A stretch of DNA of 9,209 nucleotides from an uncultured beta proteobacterium (GTDB taxonomy: Bacteria; Pseudomonadota; Gammaproteobacteria; Burkholderiales; Rhodocyclaceae): assembly GCA_903917505.1 (NCBI GenBank), contig CAIXAY010000462.1, positions 1 to 9,209 of the forward strand, given 5' to 3'. The translations under genes were made by a program, and so were the position numbers. Below, piece by piece: positions 1 through 8,044 of the stretch. Under the pieces are notes generated by a model. It ran no database searches. It was not told the DNA's origin and worked only from the letters and a program-made list of their open reading frames with translations. The stretch's first letter is position 1. Each line of letters begins with the position of its first letter.

Positions 1-1825
<1,825 letters not shown>

Positions 1826-1855
1826 GCGCGGCGCGGACCCGAGAGGAATAAGGTG

Positions 1856-2365
1856 ATGCGTCCACTGCTTCGTTTGCTGTCGCTTCTCGCATTGTCGTGC
1901 GGCCTTGCCGCCTGCGGTTTCCAGTTGCGCGGTTCCTACTCACTGCCTTACGAAAGCATCTTCATCTCCGCGCCCGATTACTCCGTGATCGGTGCCGGCC
2001 TGAAGCGCGCCATCCGGTCCTCGAACTCGACGCGTCTGGCCGACAAGGCCGAAGATGCGGAGGCGACTTTCCTGCCGACCGCCGAGGCGCGCGAGCCGAT
2101 CATTCTCTCGCTGTCGAGCGCCGGCCGGGTTCGCGAAAAACGCCTGCGCTATCGTTACGCCTACCGCATCATCGACCCCAAGGGTCGCGACCTGGTCTTG
2201 CCCAGAACGGTCGAATTGACGCGCGACCTGACCTACGCCGATTCGGACGTGCTGGCCAAGACCCAGGAAGAAGATTTGCTCTGGCGCGACATGGAAACCG
2301 ACCTGGTGCAACAGCTGATGCGCCGCCTGGCCGCCGCGAAGCCCTCGCCGCCGGTCGTGGATTAG
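1856..2365 (+). CDS. lptE: LPS-assembly lipoprotein LptE
   Basis: Outer-membrane lipoprotein that plugs the LptD barrel and helps deliver lipopolysaccharide to the cell surface; an essential part of the Lpt bridge in most Gram-negative bacteria. The 169-residue product has a lipoprotein signal peptide: a basic start, a leucine-rich core and a lipobox LAAC with the lipidated cysteine at residue 20. The signature CGFQLRG follows directly. The rest (RVREKRLRYRYAYRI, then DLTYADSDVLAKTQEE and a final MRRLAA helix) fits the LptE fold. A GTG at 1853 directly precedes the chosen ATG; ATG 1856 is preferred because the GAGAGGA ribosome site (1841-1847) then sits 8 bases away. The gene lies between leuS and holA, the usual proteobacterial order, and is probably co-transcribed with them. 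LptE sequences diverge widely, so the lipobox, GFQLRG and context carry the call. Confidence 0.93.
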   Translation: MRPLLRLLSLLALSCGLAACGFQLRGSYSLPYESIFISAPDYSVIGAGLKRAIRSSNSTRLADKAEDAEATFLPTAEAREPIILSLSSAGRVREKRLRYRYAYRIIDPKGRDLVLPRTVELTRDLTYADSDVLAKTQEEDLLWRDMETDLVQQLMRRLAAAKPSPPVVD

Positions 2366-2380
2366 GTCTGCGGAACGACA

Positions 2381-3382
2381 ATGCAGCTCAGGGGCGAGCA
2401 ACTCGCGGCCCATCTCGAAGGCCCGCTGAAAGCGGTGTACGTCGTCTATGGCGACGAACCGCTGCTGGTCATCGAAGCCGCCGACGCGCTGCGCGCCGCG
2501 GCCCGCCGCCAGGGTTTCGACGAGCGCGAAGTGCTCACCGCGATTGCCGGATTCGACTGGCTCGAGTTGCACCACGCGACCGGCAATCTGTCGCTGTTCG
2601 GCGGCCGCAAGCTGATCGATCTGCGCATCCCGACCGGCAAGCCGGGACGCGAAGGCGCTGCGGCCTTGCACGACTACTGTGAGCGACCATCGCCTGACGC
2701 GATCCTGCTCGTAACCCTGCCCGGACTCGACTGGGCCGAGGAAAAGGCCGTTTGGCTCAAGGACCTCGCCGATGCCGGCACCGCAGTCAAGCTGATCCCG
2801 CCGACGCTCGCCGAATTGCCCGATTGGATCGCCGCCCGCCTCGCCCGCCAGCAGCAGAGCGCCGACAGCTACGGGCTGCGCTTCATCGCCGAACGCGTCG
2901 AAGGCAATCTGCTCGCCGCGCACCAGGAAATCCTCAAGCTGGCGCTGCTCCATCCGCCCGGCGAACTGACGCTGCAGGCGGTGCAGGACGCCGTGCTCAA
3001 CGTCGCGCGTTACGACCTCGACGGCCTGCGCGAAGCGCTGCTGCTCGGCGATGTGACGCGCTTGACGCGCACGCTCGACGGTCTGCAGCAGGAGGGCGAA
3101 GCGCCACCGCTGGTGCTGTGGGCGATCAGCGAAGAATTACGCGCGTTGGCGCAGATCAAAGCCGGACTCAAGAAGAAGCAGTCGCTCGACGCGCTGCTCA
3201 AGGAGGCGCGCGTCTGGGGTGCGCGCACCCTGCTGTTCAAGCGCGCCATACAGCGCATTGACGGCGCGCGCAGCAATGCGGCGCTGGCGCACGCGGCGCG
3301 CATCGACCGCATGATCAAGGGCGCAGGCGCGCCCGGGGATGTGTGGAACGAGTTTCTCCGCCTCGGCCTGAGGATCTGTTGA
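2381..3382 (+). CDS. holA: DNA polymerase III subunit delta
   Basis: Delta subunit of the clamp-loader complex, which opens the beta sliding clamp during replication. The 333-residue product has the family length. Near the N-terminus is VYVVYGDEPLLVIEAAD, the degenerate AAA+ start typical of delta, which has no Walker A motif and binds no ATP. Then come LFGGRKLIDLRIPTGKPG, LLVTLPGLDWAEEKAVW (matching the family LIVTxPKLD region), GNLLAAHQEILKLALL and a C-terminal collar domain rich in helices. It starts 15 bases after the lptE stop, and the start is weakly marked (CGGA only), so translational coupling with lptE is likely. No hairpin with a T-run follows the stop; the next gene downstream lies on the opposite strand. 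Confidence 0.95.
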   Translation: MQLRGEQLAAHLEGPLKAVYVVYGDEPLLVIEAADALRAAARRQGFDEREVLTAIAGFDWLELHHATGNLSLFGGRKLIDLRIPTGKPGREGAAALHDYCERPSPDAILLVTLPGLDWAEEKAVWLKDLADAGTAVKLIPPTLAELPDWIAARLARQQQSADSYGLRFIAERVEGNLLAAHQEILKLALLHPPGELTLQAVQDAVLNVARYDLDGLREALLLGDVTRLTRTLDGLQQEGEAPPLVLWAISEELRALAQIKAGLKKKQSLDALLKEARVWGARTLLFKRAIQRIDGARSNAALAHAARIDRMIKGAGAPGDVWNEFLRLGLRIC

Positions 3383-3419
3383 TTGAATCCGGGCTGCGGG
3401 TCGCGCGACGCTTTCCCTG

Positions 3420-3668
3420 CTACTTTTCGTCGCCCTTGTCGTCGCTGGCTGCCACGTCGGGCGCAAGGTGTTCCCACATGCAGTCATCCCGCCATGCGGC
3501 CTCGTCGTTGAGGCCCTGGCAGCACGTGCCCTCGGCCAGGCATTCACCTTTGCACTCATCGTCGACGACCACGACTCGCAACTCCGGGTCGATCTTGCGC
3601 TCGCCGTCCCAATAGGTGCAGGTGGCACAGATCTTGATTTCCGCTGGAATTATCAGTTTCTTGTTCAT
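3420..3668 (-). CDS. Small cysteine-rich acidic protein, function unknown
   Basis: An 82-residue protein I do not recognise. It has seven cysteines at residues 14, 17, 39, 43, 49, 50 and 63, arranged as CxxC followed by YW, then CxxxC, CC and CMWEHL. It is strongly acidic, with about 20 Asp/Glu against 10 Lys/Arg, and has a charged tail (DDKGDEK). There is no signal peptide or membrane segment, so it is probably cytoplasmic. The paired cysteines suggest a small zinc- or iron-binding protein, but that is inference. Support for coding: third codon positions in this frame are mostly G or C after the first ten codons, and the amino-acid mix is sensible, whereas competing plus-strand frames give arginine/serine-rich nonsense. 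Against it: no clear Shine-Dalgarno precedes the ATG. It lies between holA (tail to tail, 37-base gap) and proA (head to head, 117-base gap). Confidence 0.65.
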   Translation of the reverse strand: MNKKLIIPAEIKICATCTYWDGERKIDPELRVVVVDDECKGECLAEGTCCQGLNDEAAWRDDCMWEHLAPDVAASDDKGDEK

Positions 3669-3750
3669 GACTGTTTGGAGGCAGATTTCGATAGCGATGA
3701 GAGTGTATCTCTTTCCATTGGTTCAATAAGGTTTTTTTGCGATCGATGGC

Positions 3751-3756
3751 TATAAT
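3751..3756 (+). promoter_or_regulatory. Candidate -10 element upstream of proA
   Basis: A perfect TATAAT lies 29 bases before the proA start, in an AT-rich stretch that stands out from the GC-rich surroundings. No good -35 hexamer lies 16-18 bases upstream (AAGGTT at 3728-3733 is poor), and a TG is present but one base too far away to be an extended -10. Transcription would start near 3763, giving a leader of roughly 20 bases. proA needs its own promoter because the gene before it points the other way. Confidence 0.5.
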
Positions 3757-3785
3757 CGCATTTTGGCCCAAAAAAGCACGGCATT

Positions 3786-5042
3786 ATGGAAATCGAGCAG
3801 TATGTAAACAAGGTCGGCGAGCAGGCGCGTGCCGCTTCGCGCCTCGTCGCGCGCGCCGACAGCAAGGCCAAGAACGAGGCGCTGCGCCGTCTCGCCGCGG
3901 CGATCCGGCGCGATGCCGCCGTGCTAATCGCCGCCAACCAGGAGGACCTGGCTGCGGCGCGCGCCGCCGCGCTCGAGCCGGCCTTGCTCGACCGCCTGAC
4001 GCTGGGCGCCAGGGGAGTCGCCGCGATGGCCGACGGCGTCGAGCAGATCGCCGCGCTGGCCGATCCGGTCGGCGAAATCAGCGAGCTCAAGTTCCGCCCG
4101 AGCGGCATCCAGGTCGGCAGGATGCGCGTCCCGCTGGGCGTCATCGGCATCATTTATGAAGCCCGCCCGAACGTCACCGCCGACGCCGCGGCGCTGTGCA
4201 TCAAGTCGGGCAATGCCGCCATCCTGCGCGGCGGTTCCGAGGCCATCCGCAGCAACCGGGCGATCGCCGCGCTGGTGCACGAGGCGCTGGCCGGCACCGG
4301 GCTGCCGGCCGACGCCGTGCAACTCATCGACACCACCGACCGGGCGGCGGTCGGCCACCTGATCACCCTGCGCAAGTACGTCGACGTCATCGTGCCGCGC
4401 GGCGGCAAGAGCCTGATCGCGCGCCTGCTTGCCGAGGCGCGGGTGCCGATGATCCAGCATCTCGATGGCAACTGCCACGTCTATATCGCCGACGATGCCG
4501 ACGCTGGAAAAGCGCTGGCCATCGTCGAGAATTCCAAGACACAGCGTTATGGCACCTGCAACACCGCCGAGTCGCTGCTCGTCGCGCGCTCGCGCGCGGC
4601 CGAACTGCTGCCGCCGATCGCCGCCATGCTGACCGGCAAGGGCGTCGAGATCCGCGGCTGCGAAGAAACGCGGGCGCTGGTGCCGGCGGCGAAAGCGGCG
4701 ACCGACGCGGACTACGCCAGCGAGTTCCTCGCCGCGATCATCTCGGTGAAGGTCGTCGCCGGGCTCGACGAAGCGATGGAACATATCGCCCGCTACGGCT
4801 CGAACCATACCGAGAGCATCGTCAGCGAAAACTACACCGAGGCCATGCGTTTCCTGCGCGAAGTCGATTCGTCGTCGGTCATGGTCAACGCCTCGACGCG
4901 TTTTGCCGATGGCTTCGAATACGGGCTCGGCGCGGAAATCGGCATCTCGACCGACAAGCTGCACGCGCGCGGCCCGGTCGGGCTCGAAGGCTTGACCAGC
5001 CAAAAGTGGATCGTGCTCGGCTCGGGGCAGGTGCGCACCTAG
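3786..5042 (+). CDS. proA: Gamma-glutamyl phosphate reductase
   Basis: NADPH-dependent enzyme that reduces gamma-glutamyl phosphate to glutamate semialdehyde, the second step of proline synthesis from glutamate, in the cytoplasm. The product is 418 residues, the normal length. Visible family blocks are [20 protein letters not shown] and the following [42 protein letters not shown], and [15 protein letters not shown] carrying the likely catalytic cysteine (residue 258). The C-terminus has [20 protein letters not shown] and [13 protein letters not shown]. The ATG at 3786 gives MEIEQYV, as expected for the family; the ribosome site is weak. proB is not in the window, so the kinase partner must be elsewhere. 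The minus-strand gene at 3420-3668 separates it from holA; in many betaproteobacteria holA and proA are adjacent, as recalled. The signal-peptide protein at 5072 follows after 29 bases and may share its transcript. Confidence 0.97.
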   Translation: MEIEQYVNKVGEQARAASRLVARADSKAKNEALRRLAAAIRRDAAVLIAANQEDLAAARAAALEPALLDRLTLGARGVAAMADGVEQIAALADPVGEISELKFRPSGIQVGRMRVPLGVIGIIYEARPNVTADAAALCIKSGNAAILRGGSEAIRSNRAIAALVHEALAGTGLPADAVQLIDTTDRAAVGHLITLRKYVDVIVPRGGKSLIARLLAEARVPMIQHLDGNCHVYIADDADAGKALAIVENSKTQRYGTCNTAESLLVARSRAAELLPPIAAMLTGKGVEIRGCEETRALVPAAKAATDADYASEFLAAIISVKVVAGLDEAMEHIARYGSNHTESIVSENYTEAMRFLREVDSSSVMVNASTRFADGFEYGLGAEIGISTDKLHARGPVGLEGLTSQKWIVLGSGQVRT

Positions 5043-5060
5043 CGGCCTGACTTGGTCGGC

Positions 5061-5067
5061 AAGGAGG
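5061..5067 (+). promoter_or_regulatory. Perfect Shine-Dalgarno AAGGAGG
   Basis: A full AAGGAGG lies just before two consecutive ATG codons at 5069 and 5072. Only 1 base separates it from the first ATG and 4 from the second, so it favours the second as the start of the chalcone-isomerase-like gene. It is the strongest ribosome binding site in the window. Confidence 0.85.
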
Positions 5068-5071
5068 CATG

Positions 5072-5644
5072 ATGAAGTCCTTGATGATGGTGGTGGCCGC
5101 CGTGCTCGGCATCGGCGTCGCCCATGCCGTGGAGGTGGCCGGCGTCAAATTCGACGACTGGGTCAAGCTGGGCAACAGCGAGGTCGTCGCCAACGGCGCC
5201 GGGCTGCGCAAGAAAGTCTTCTTCAAGGTCTATGCGATGGTCCTCTACCTGCCCGAGAAGCAGGGCGATGCGGCCGGCGCGCTCAACGTCAAGGGACCCA
5301 AGCGGATCAGCATCAGCCTGCTGCGCGACCTGACCGCGCAGCAGTTCATCGAAGCCATGCAGGAAGGCCTGGCGGCGAACCACAGCGCCGCGGAACTGGC
5401 CGCGCTCAACGAGCGGCTCAGGGAATTTTCCGATGTCATGCTGTCGATCGGCGAAGCGAAGACCGGAACGCTGATCGTCATCGACTGGCTGCCCGAGGCC
5501 GGCACCCGCCTGACCGTCAGCGGACAGGTCAAGGGCAAGGACATCGCCGGCGAGGATTTCTACCGCGCGCTGCTCAGGATCTGGCTCGGCGACAAGCCGG
5601 CGCAGGACGACCTCAAGCAGGCGCTGCTCGGCAAGGCGCCGTGA
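5072..5644 (+). CDS. Secreted chalcone-isomerase-like protein
   Basis: The 190-residue product starts with a clear signal peptide (MKSLMMVVAAVLGIGVAHA, likely cut after residue 19), so the mature protein is probably periplasmic. The mature part resembles the bacterial chalcone-isomerase-like family: VEVAGVKFDDWVKLGN, then NGAGLRKKVFFKVYAMVLYL, then ISISLLRDLTAQQFIEAMQ and an end FYRALLRIWLGDKPAQDDLKQ. In plant chalcone isomerase an arginine in a similar GxGxRG strand is catalytic; Arg46 here may align with it, but bacterial members have no proven flavonoid role and are thought to be non-enzymatic or fatty-acid binding. The exact function is unknown. The start at 5072 is set by the Shine-Dalgarno; the ATG at 5069 would add one methionine. 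It lies 29 bases after proA and 10 bases before ogt, which suggests read-through transcription. Confidence 0.85.
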   Translation: MKSLMMVVAAVLGIGVAHAVEVAGVKFDDWVKLGNSEVVANGAGLRKKVFFKVYAMVLYLPEKQGDAAGALNVKGPKRISISLLRDLTAQQFIEAMQEGLAANHSAAELAALNERLREFSDVMLSIGEAKTGTLIVIDWLPEAGTRLTVSGQVKGKDIAGEDFYRALLRIWLGDKPAQDDLKQALLGKAP

Positions 5645-5654
5645 GCCCTGCGCC

Positions 5655-6134
5655 ATGAAAACGCCCGCCGCCGCCAGTTACCAGGCCATCGTTTGCGCAC
5701 CGACTTTCTGCATCGGCGTGCGCTGCGATGAGATGGAACTCCATGCGCTCGATTATCTCCAGCCTCGTGCCGAGATGGCGCCAAAGAACGCCTTGGCCGC
5801 CGAGGCCGTGCGCCAGTTGCGCGCTTATCTTGCCGACGCCGATTTCGTTTTCAGCCTGCCGCTGCGGCCGTCGGGAACCGCTTTTCAGCGCCGCGTCTGG
5901 AAAGAGATCGCGGCCATCCCGACGCACGCGACGCGTTCTTACGGGGAAGTCGCCAAGGCTTTGCACAACGCCCCGCGCGCCGTCGGCCAGGCCTGCGGCG
6001 CCAACCCTTTCCCGCTCGTCGTTCCCTGTCACCGGGTCATCGCCGCGGGCGGCGCCCTCGGTGGCTTCGCCCGCAACGATGGCGGATTCATGCTCGACGT
6101 GAAGCGCTGGCTGCTGGCGCATGAACGCTGCTGA
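5655..6134 (+). CDS. ogt: Methylated-DNA--protein-cysteine methyltransferase
   Basis: Suicide DNA-repair protein that moves alkyl groups from O6-alkylguanine (and O4-alkylthymine) onto its own cysteine. The 159-residue product has the Ogt/AGT layout: a poorly conserved N-terminal half, then FQRRVWKEIAAIPTHATRSYGEVAK, the DNA-binding helix region APRAVGQACGANPFPL, and the active-site VVPCHRVI with acceptor Cys125 (codon 6027-6029). The C-terminus GGFARNDGG...KRWLLAHE closes the domain. There is no AraC-type or Ada N-terminal domain, so this is the stand-alone repair enzyme rather than the Ada regulator. The start is weakly marked and lies 10 bases after the previous stop. Its 3' end overlaps the xerD start by 14 bases, which suggests coupled translation. 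The symbol is given on domain content; Ogt and the related AGT proteins are not easily separated by eye. Confidence 0.93.
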   Translation: MKTPAAASYQAIVCAPTFCIGVRCDEMELHALDYLQPRAEMAPKNALAAEAVRQLRAYLADADFVFSLPLRPSGTAFQRRVWKEIAAIPTHATRSYGEVAKALHNAPRAVGQACGANPFPLVVPCHRVIAAGGALGGFARNDGGFMLDVKRWLLAHERC

Positions 6135-7035
6135 AATCGATGCCGGCGAGCACGCCGAGATCGATGCCTTCTGCGACACGCTGTGGCTCGAAGACGGGCT
6201 GGCCAAGGCGTCGCTCGCCAGCTATCGCAGCGACCTGATCCATTTCGCCGACTGGCTGCGCCGGGAAAAACTGACGCCGCTCGTCGGCGTCGACGAACTG
6301 GCCCTGCTGCGCTTTATCGCCATGCTCTCGCAGACCCTGCGCGCCACCTCGCAGGCGCGCTACATTTCGACGCTGCGCCGCTTCTACCGCCACCTCCTGG
6401 CGCGCGGCCGCATCGCCGCCGACCCGACGCTGAAGATCGCGATGCCGGCCAAGCCCTCGCGCCTGCCCAAGGTACTCTCGGAAGCGCAGGTCGAAGCCCT
6501 GCTCGCCGCGCCGCCGACGGCAACGACCCTCGGCCAGCGTGACCGCGCCATGCTCGAGACGATTTATGCCACCGGATTGCGCGTTTCCGAACTCGTCGGC
6601 CTCAAATTGCACGAAGTGAATTTCGACATGGGCGTGGTCCGCGTTTTCGGCAAGGGCGGCAAGGAACGCCTGGTGCCGCTCGGCGAGGAAGCCGTCGACT
6701 GGCTGCGCGCCTACCTCGGGCAAGCGCGGCGCGCGCTGCTCGGCGAGCGCCAGAGCGACGATATTTTCGTCACCGCGCGCGGCGGCGCGATGACGCGCCA
6801 GGCCTTCTGGCAGTTGATCAAGCGCTATGCGGTGCTGGCCGGGATCGATCCGGCGCGGCTGTCGCCGCATGTCCTGCGCCACGCTTTCGCGACGCATCTG
6901 CTCAACCACGGCGCCGACCTGCGCGTGGTGCAGATGCTGCTCGGCCACTCCGACATCTCGACGACGCAAATCTATACGCACATCGCCCGCGAGCGGCTGA
7001 AGACGCTGCACGCGGCGCACCATCCGCGCGGCTGA
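6121..7035 (+). CDS. xerD: Site-specific tyrosine recombinase XerD
   Basis: Works with XerC at the dif site near the replication terminus, under FtsK control, to resolve chromosome dimers. The 304-residue product has an N-terminal SAM-like core-binding domain (IDAFCDTLWLEDGLAKASL...YRSDLIHFADWL) and a C-terminal catalytic domain holding the full active site: Arg154 (TGLRVSE), Lys178 (FGKGGKERLVPLG), His250 and Arg253 (SPHVLRHAFATHLLNHG), His276 (LLGHSDISTTQ) and nucleophile Tyr285. All six sit exactly 6 residues beyond the E. coli XerD numbering as I recall it, and blocks such as GLRVSELVGL and LRVVQMLLGHSD match XerD rather than XerC. The gene starts inside the last codons of ogt in a different frame. 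It is a housekeeping Xer recombinase, not a phage integrase: no att site or cargo is near. Confidence 0.96.
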   Translation: MNAAEIDAGEHAEIDAFCDTLWLEDGLAKASLASYRSDLIHFADWLRREKLTPLVGVDELALLRFIAMLSQTLRATSQARYISTLRRFYRHLLARGRIAADPTLKIAMPAKPSRLPKVLSEAQVEALLAAPPTATTLGQRDRAMLETIYATGLRVSELVGLKLHEVNFDMGVVRVFGKGGKERLVPLGEEAVDWLRAYLGQARRALLGERQSDDIFVTARGGAMTRQAFWQLIKRYAVLAGIDPARLSPHVLRHAFATHLLNHGADLRVVQMLLGHSDISTTQIYTHIARERLKTLHAAHHPRG

Positions 7036-7070
7036 AGATCGGGCCGGGCTGCGTTCGCGCGGCGTTCTGC

Positions 7071-7076
7071 TATGCT
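7071..7076 (+). promoter_or_regulatory. Weak candidate -10 element before ybaK
   Basis: TATGCT (4 of 6 to TATAAT) lies in the 73-base gap between xerD and ybaK, about 32 bases before the ybaK start. No convincing -35 is seen at the right spacing, so ybaK may instead be read from upstream. Confidence 0.2.
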
Positions 7077-7108
7077 GGGTGTACCCGCTTCAGATATGAA
7101 GAATCCCT

Positions 7109-7597
7109 ATGCGATCCGCAAACGCTCCCGAAACCCCGGCGACCAAATTCCTGCAACAGCACGGCATCGCCCACTCCAATCATCTGTACGACTATGAGGA
7201 GCACGGCGGCACCGCCGTCTCGTCGCGCGAGCTCAATGTCGACGAGCATGCGGTGGTCAAGACCCTGGTCATGGAGGACGAGAACGCCAAGCCGCTGATC
7301 GTCCTGATGCATGGCGACTGCAAGGTGTCGACCAAGGAATTGGCGCGCCAGATCGGCTGCAAGAAAGTCGAGCCGTGCAAGCCGGAAGTCGCCCAGCGTC
7401 ATACCGGCTTCCTGGTCGGCGGAACCAGTCCCTTCGGGACGAAGAAAAAGATGCAGATCTGCGTCGAGAAGAGCGTCCTCGACCTGCCGCTGATCTACAT
7501 CAACGGCGGCCGGCGCGGCTATCTGGTCGGCGTTCATCCGCACGACCTCTTGCGCGTGCTCGCGCCGACGGTTGTCGAGGTGGCGCTGAAAGGCTAG
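7109..7597 (+). CDS. ybaK: Cys-tRNA(Pro)/Cys-tRNA(Cys) deacylase YbaK
   Basis: Trans-acting proofreading enzyme of the YbaK/ProX family. It hydrolyses cysteine wrongly attached to tRNA(Pro) by prolyl-tRNA synthetase. The 162-residue product has the full single-domain fold: an N-terminal TPATKFLQQHGIAHSNHLYDY, the conserved lysine in HAVVKTLVM (Lys51, matching the essential Lys46 of E. coli as recalled), VSTKELARQIGCKKVE, and the family signature GFLVGGTSPFGTKKKMQI. The C-terminus has LIYINGGRRGYLVGVHPHDL. The ATG at 7109 is the only good in-frame start; the upstream GAAGAA is a poor ribosome site, and the ATG at 7096 is in another frame. The gene follows xerD after 73 bases and ends with a TAG that abuts the stop codon of folB. 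Confidence 0.93.
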   Translation: MRSANAPETPATKFLQQHGIAHSNHLYDYEEHGGTAVSSRELNVDEHAVVKTLVMEDENAKPLIVLMHGDCKVSTKELARQIGCKKVEPCKPEVAQRHTGFLVGGTSPFGTKKKMQICVEKSVLDLPLIYINGGRRGYLVGVHPHDLLRVLAPTVVEVALKG

Positions 7598-7954
7598 CTA
7601 GGTCTTGGCGCCGCGCTCGATGACCACGCCGACACGGCGCACGCCGCGCATCATGCCGAGCTTGGCGATCGAGACGCGCACCCAGACCGCGCCGAAATCG
7701 TCGAGCAGCAGGGTGGCGACGAATTCGGCGAGCTTCTCGAGCAGGTTAAAGTGCTGCGCCGCGAGTTCGCTGCGCAGGCGCTCGACGACCGCGGCGTAAT
7801 CGATGGTGTCGCCGATGTCGTCGCTGCTGCCGGCACGTGCCGTTGAAATGCCGATCTGCAGCGACATCTCGACCGTCTGCGGCATCGCCTTCTCGCGCGG
7901 ATAGATGCCGACCAGGGTGGGGATGCGAAGGTCGTCGATGAAGATGATGTCCAT
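7598..7954 (-). CDS. folB: Dihydroneopterin aldolase
   Basis: Converts 7,8-dihydroneopterin to 6-hydroxymethyl-7,8-dihydropterin and glycolaldehyde in folate synthesis. The 118-residue product has the family length and fold: MDIIFIDDLRIPTLVGIYPREK (with the conserved Glu of the pterin pocket), DTIDYAAVVERL, HFNLLEKLAEFVATLLL, and VRVSIAKLGMMRGVRRVGV ending VIERG. In E. coli FolB the catalytic lysine lies in SKPGA; here the lysine is kept but the next residue is Leu rather than Pro, a variant I associate with betaproteobacteria. The start is fixed by an in-frame stop upstream (7982-7984) with no other start codon between. No clear Shine-Dalgarno precedes it. It diverges from plsY across 90 bases and converges on ybaK with touching stop codons. 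Confidence 0.92.
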   Translation of the reverse strand: MDIIFIDDLRIPTLVGIYPREKAMPQTVEMSLQIGISTARAGSSDDIGDTIDYAAVVERLRSELAAQHFNLLEKLAEFVATLLLDDFGAVWVRVSIAKLGMMRGVRRVGVVIERGAKT

Positions 7955-7976
7955 GCGGCAGTGGCCCGGCTCAGTG

Positions 7977-7982
7977 TAAAAT
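7977..7982 (+). promoter_or_regulatory. Candidate plsY -10 element in the folB-plsY divergent region
   Basis: TAAAAT (5 of 6 to TATAAT) lies 62 bases before plsY on the plus strand. It overlaps a short dyad, AAAAT-C-ATTTT (7978-7988). On the minus strand, candidate -10 hexamers for folB are TACACT (7973-7978) and TAGAAT (8019-8024). No good -35 accompanies any of them, so all three are tentative. The 90-base gap must nevertheless hold both promoters if the two genes are not read from further away. Confidence 0.35.
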
Positions 7983-7990
7983 CATTTTGA

Positions 7991-8007
7991 CGGGCGCAAA
8001 CAGCCCG
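7991..8007. repeat. Short GC-rich inverted repeat in the plsY leader
   Basis: CGGGC (7991-7995) and GCCCG (8003-8007) form a 5-bp stem around a 7-base loop. No T-run follows on either strand, so it is not a convincing terminator. It would fall in the 5' leader of plsY if transcription starts near 7989. It may be chance in GC-rich DNA. Confidence 0.3.
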
Positions 8008-8044
8008 AAAGTGAGCGCATTCTAACCCAGCTTCCGGATCCCCT

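Noticed and set aside
1940..2953. Minus-strand open frame of 337 codons opposite lptE and holA
   Set aside because: It is antisense to two confidently identified genes and crosses the gap between them, with no recognisable domain; a codon-bias shadow.
3400..3409. Palindrome GTCGCGCGAC after holA as a terminator
   Set aside because: The arms are self-complementary with almost no loop, and no T-run follows on either strand.
3720..3726. Minus-strand TTGAAC as a -35 for the small cysteine-rich gene
   Set aside because: The only -10 at suitable spacing is TCTCAT, a weak match, so the promoter cannot be supported.
3468..3755. Plus-strand open frame over the small cysteine-rich gene
   Set aside because: The translation lacks a ribosome site and family features, and third-position GC bias favours the minus-strand frame.
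3924..5003. Long open frame of 359 codons on the minus strand opposite proA
   Set aside because: It lies wholly antisense to a secure proA and has an Asp/Arg/Gly/Val-rich composition with no family motif; in GC-rich DNA the antisense strand often stays open.
6088..7023. Minus-strand open frame of 311 codons opposite xerD
   Set aside because: It mirrors xerD almost end to end, is Arg/Gln/Gly-rich and has no motif.
6121..7035. Tyrosine recombinase as a sign of a mobile element or integron
   Set aside because: The sequence matches housekeeping XerD through all catalytic blocks, with no att repeats, cassette array, tRNA target or phage genes nearby.
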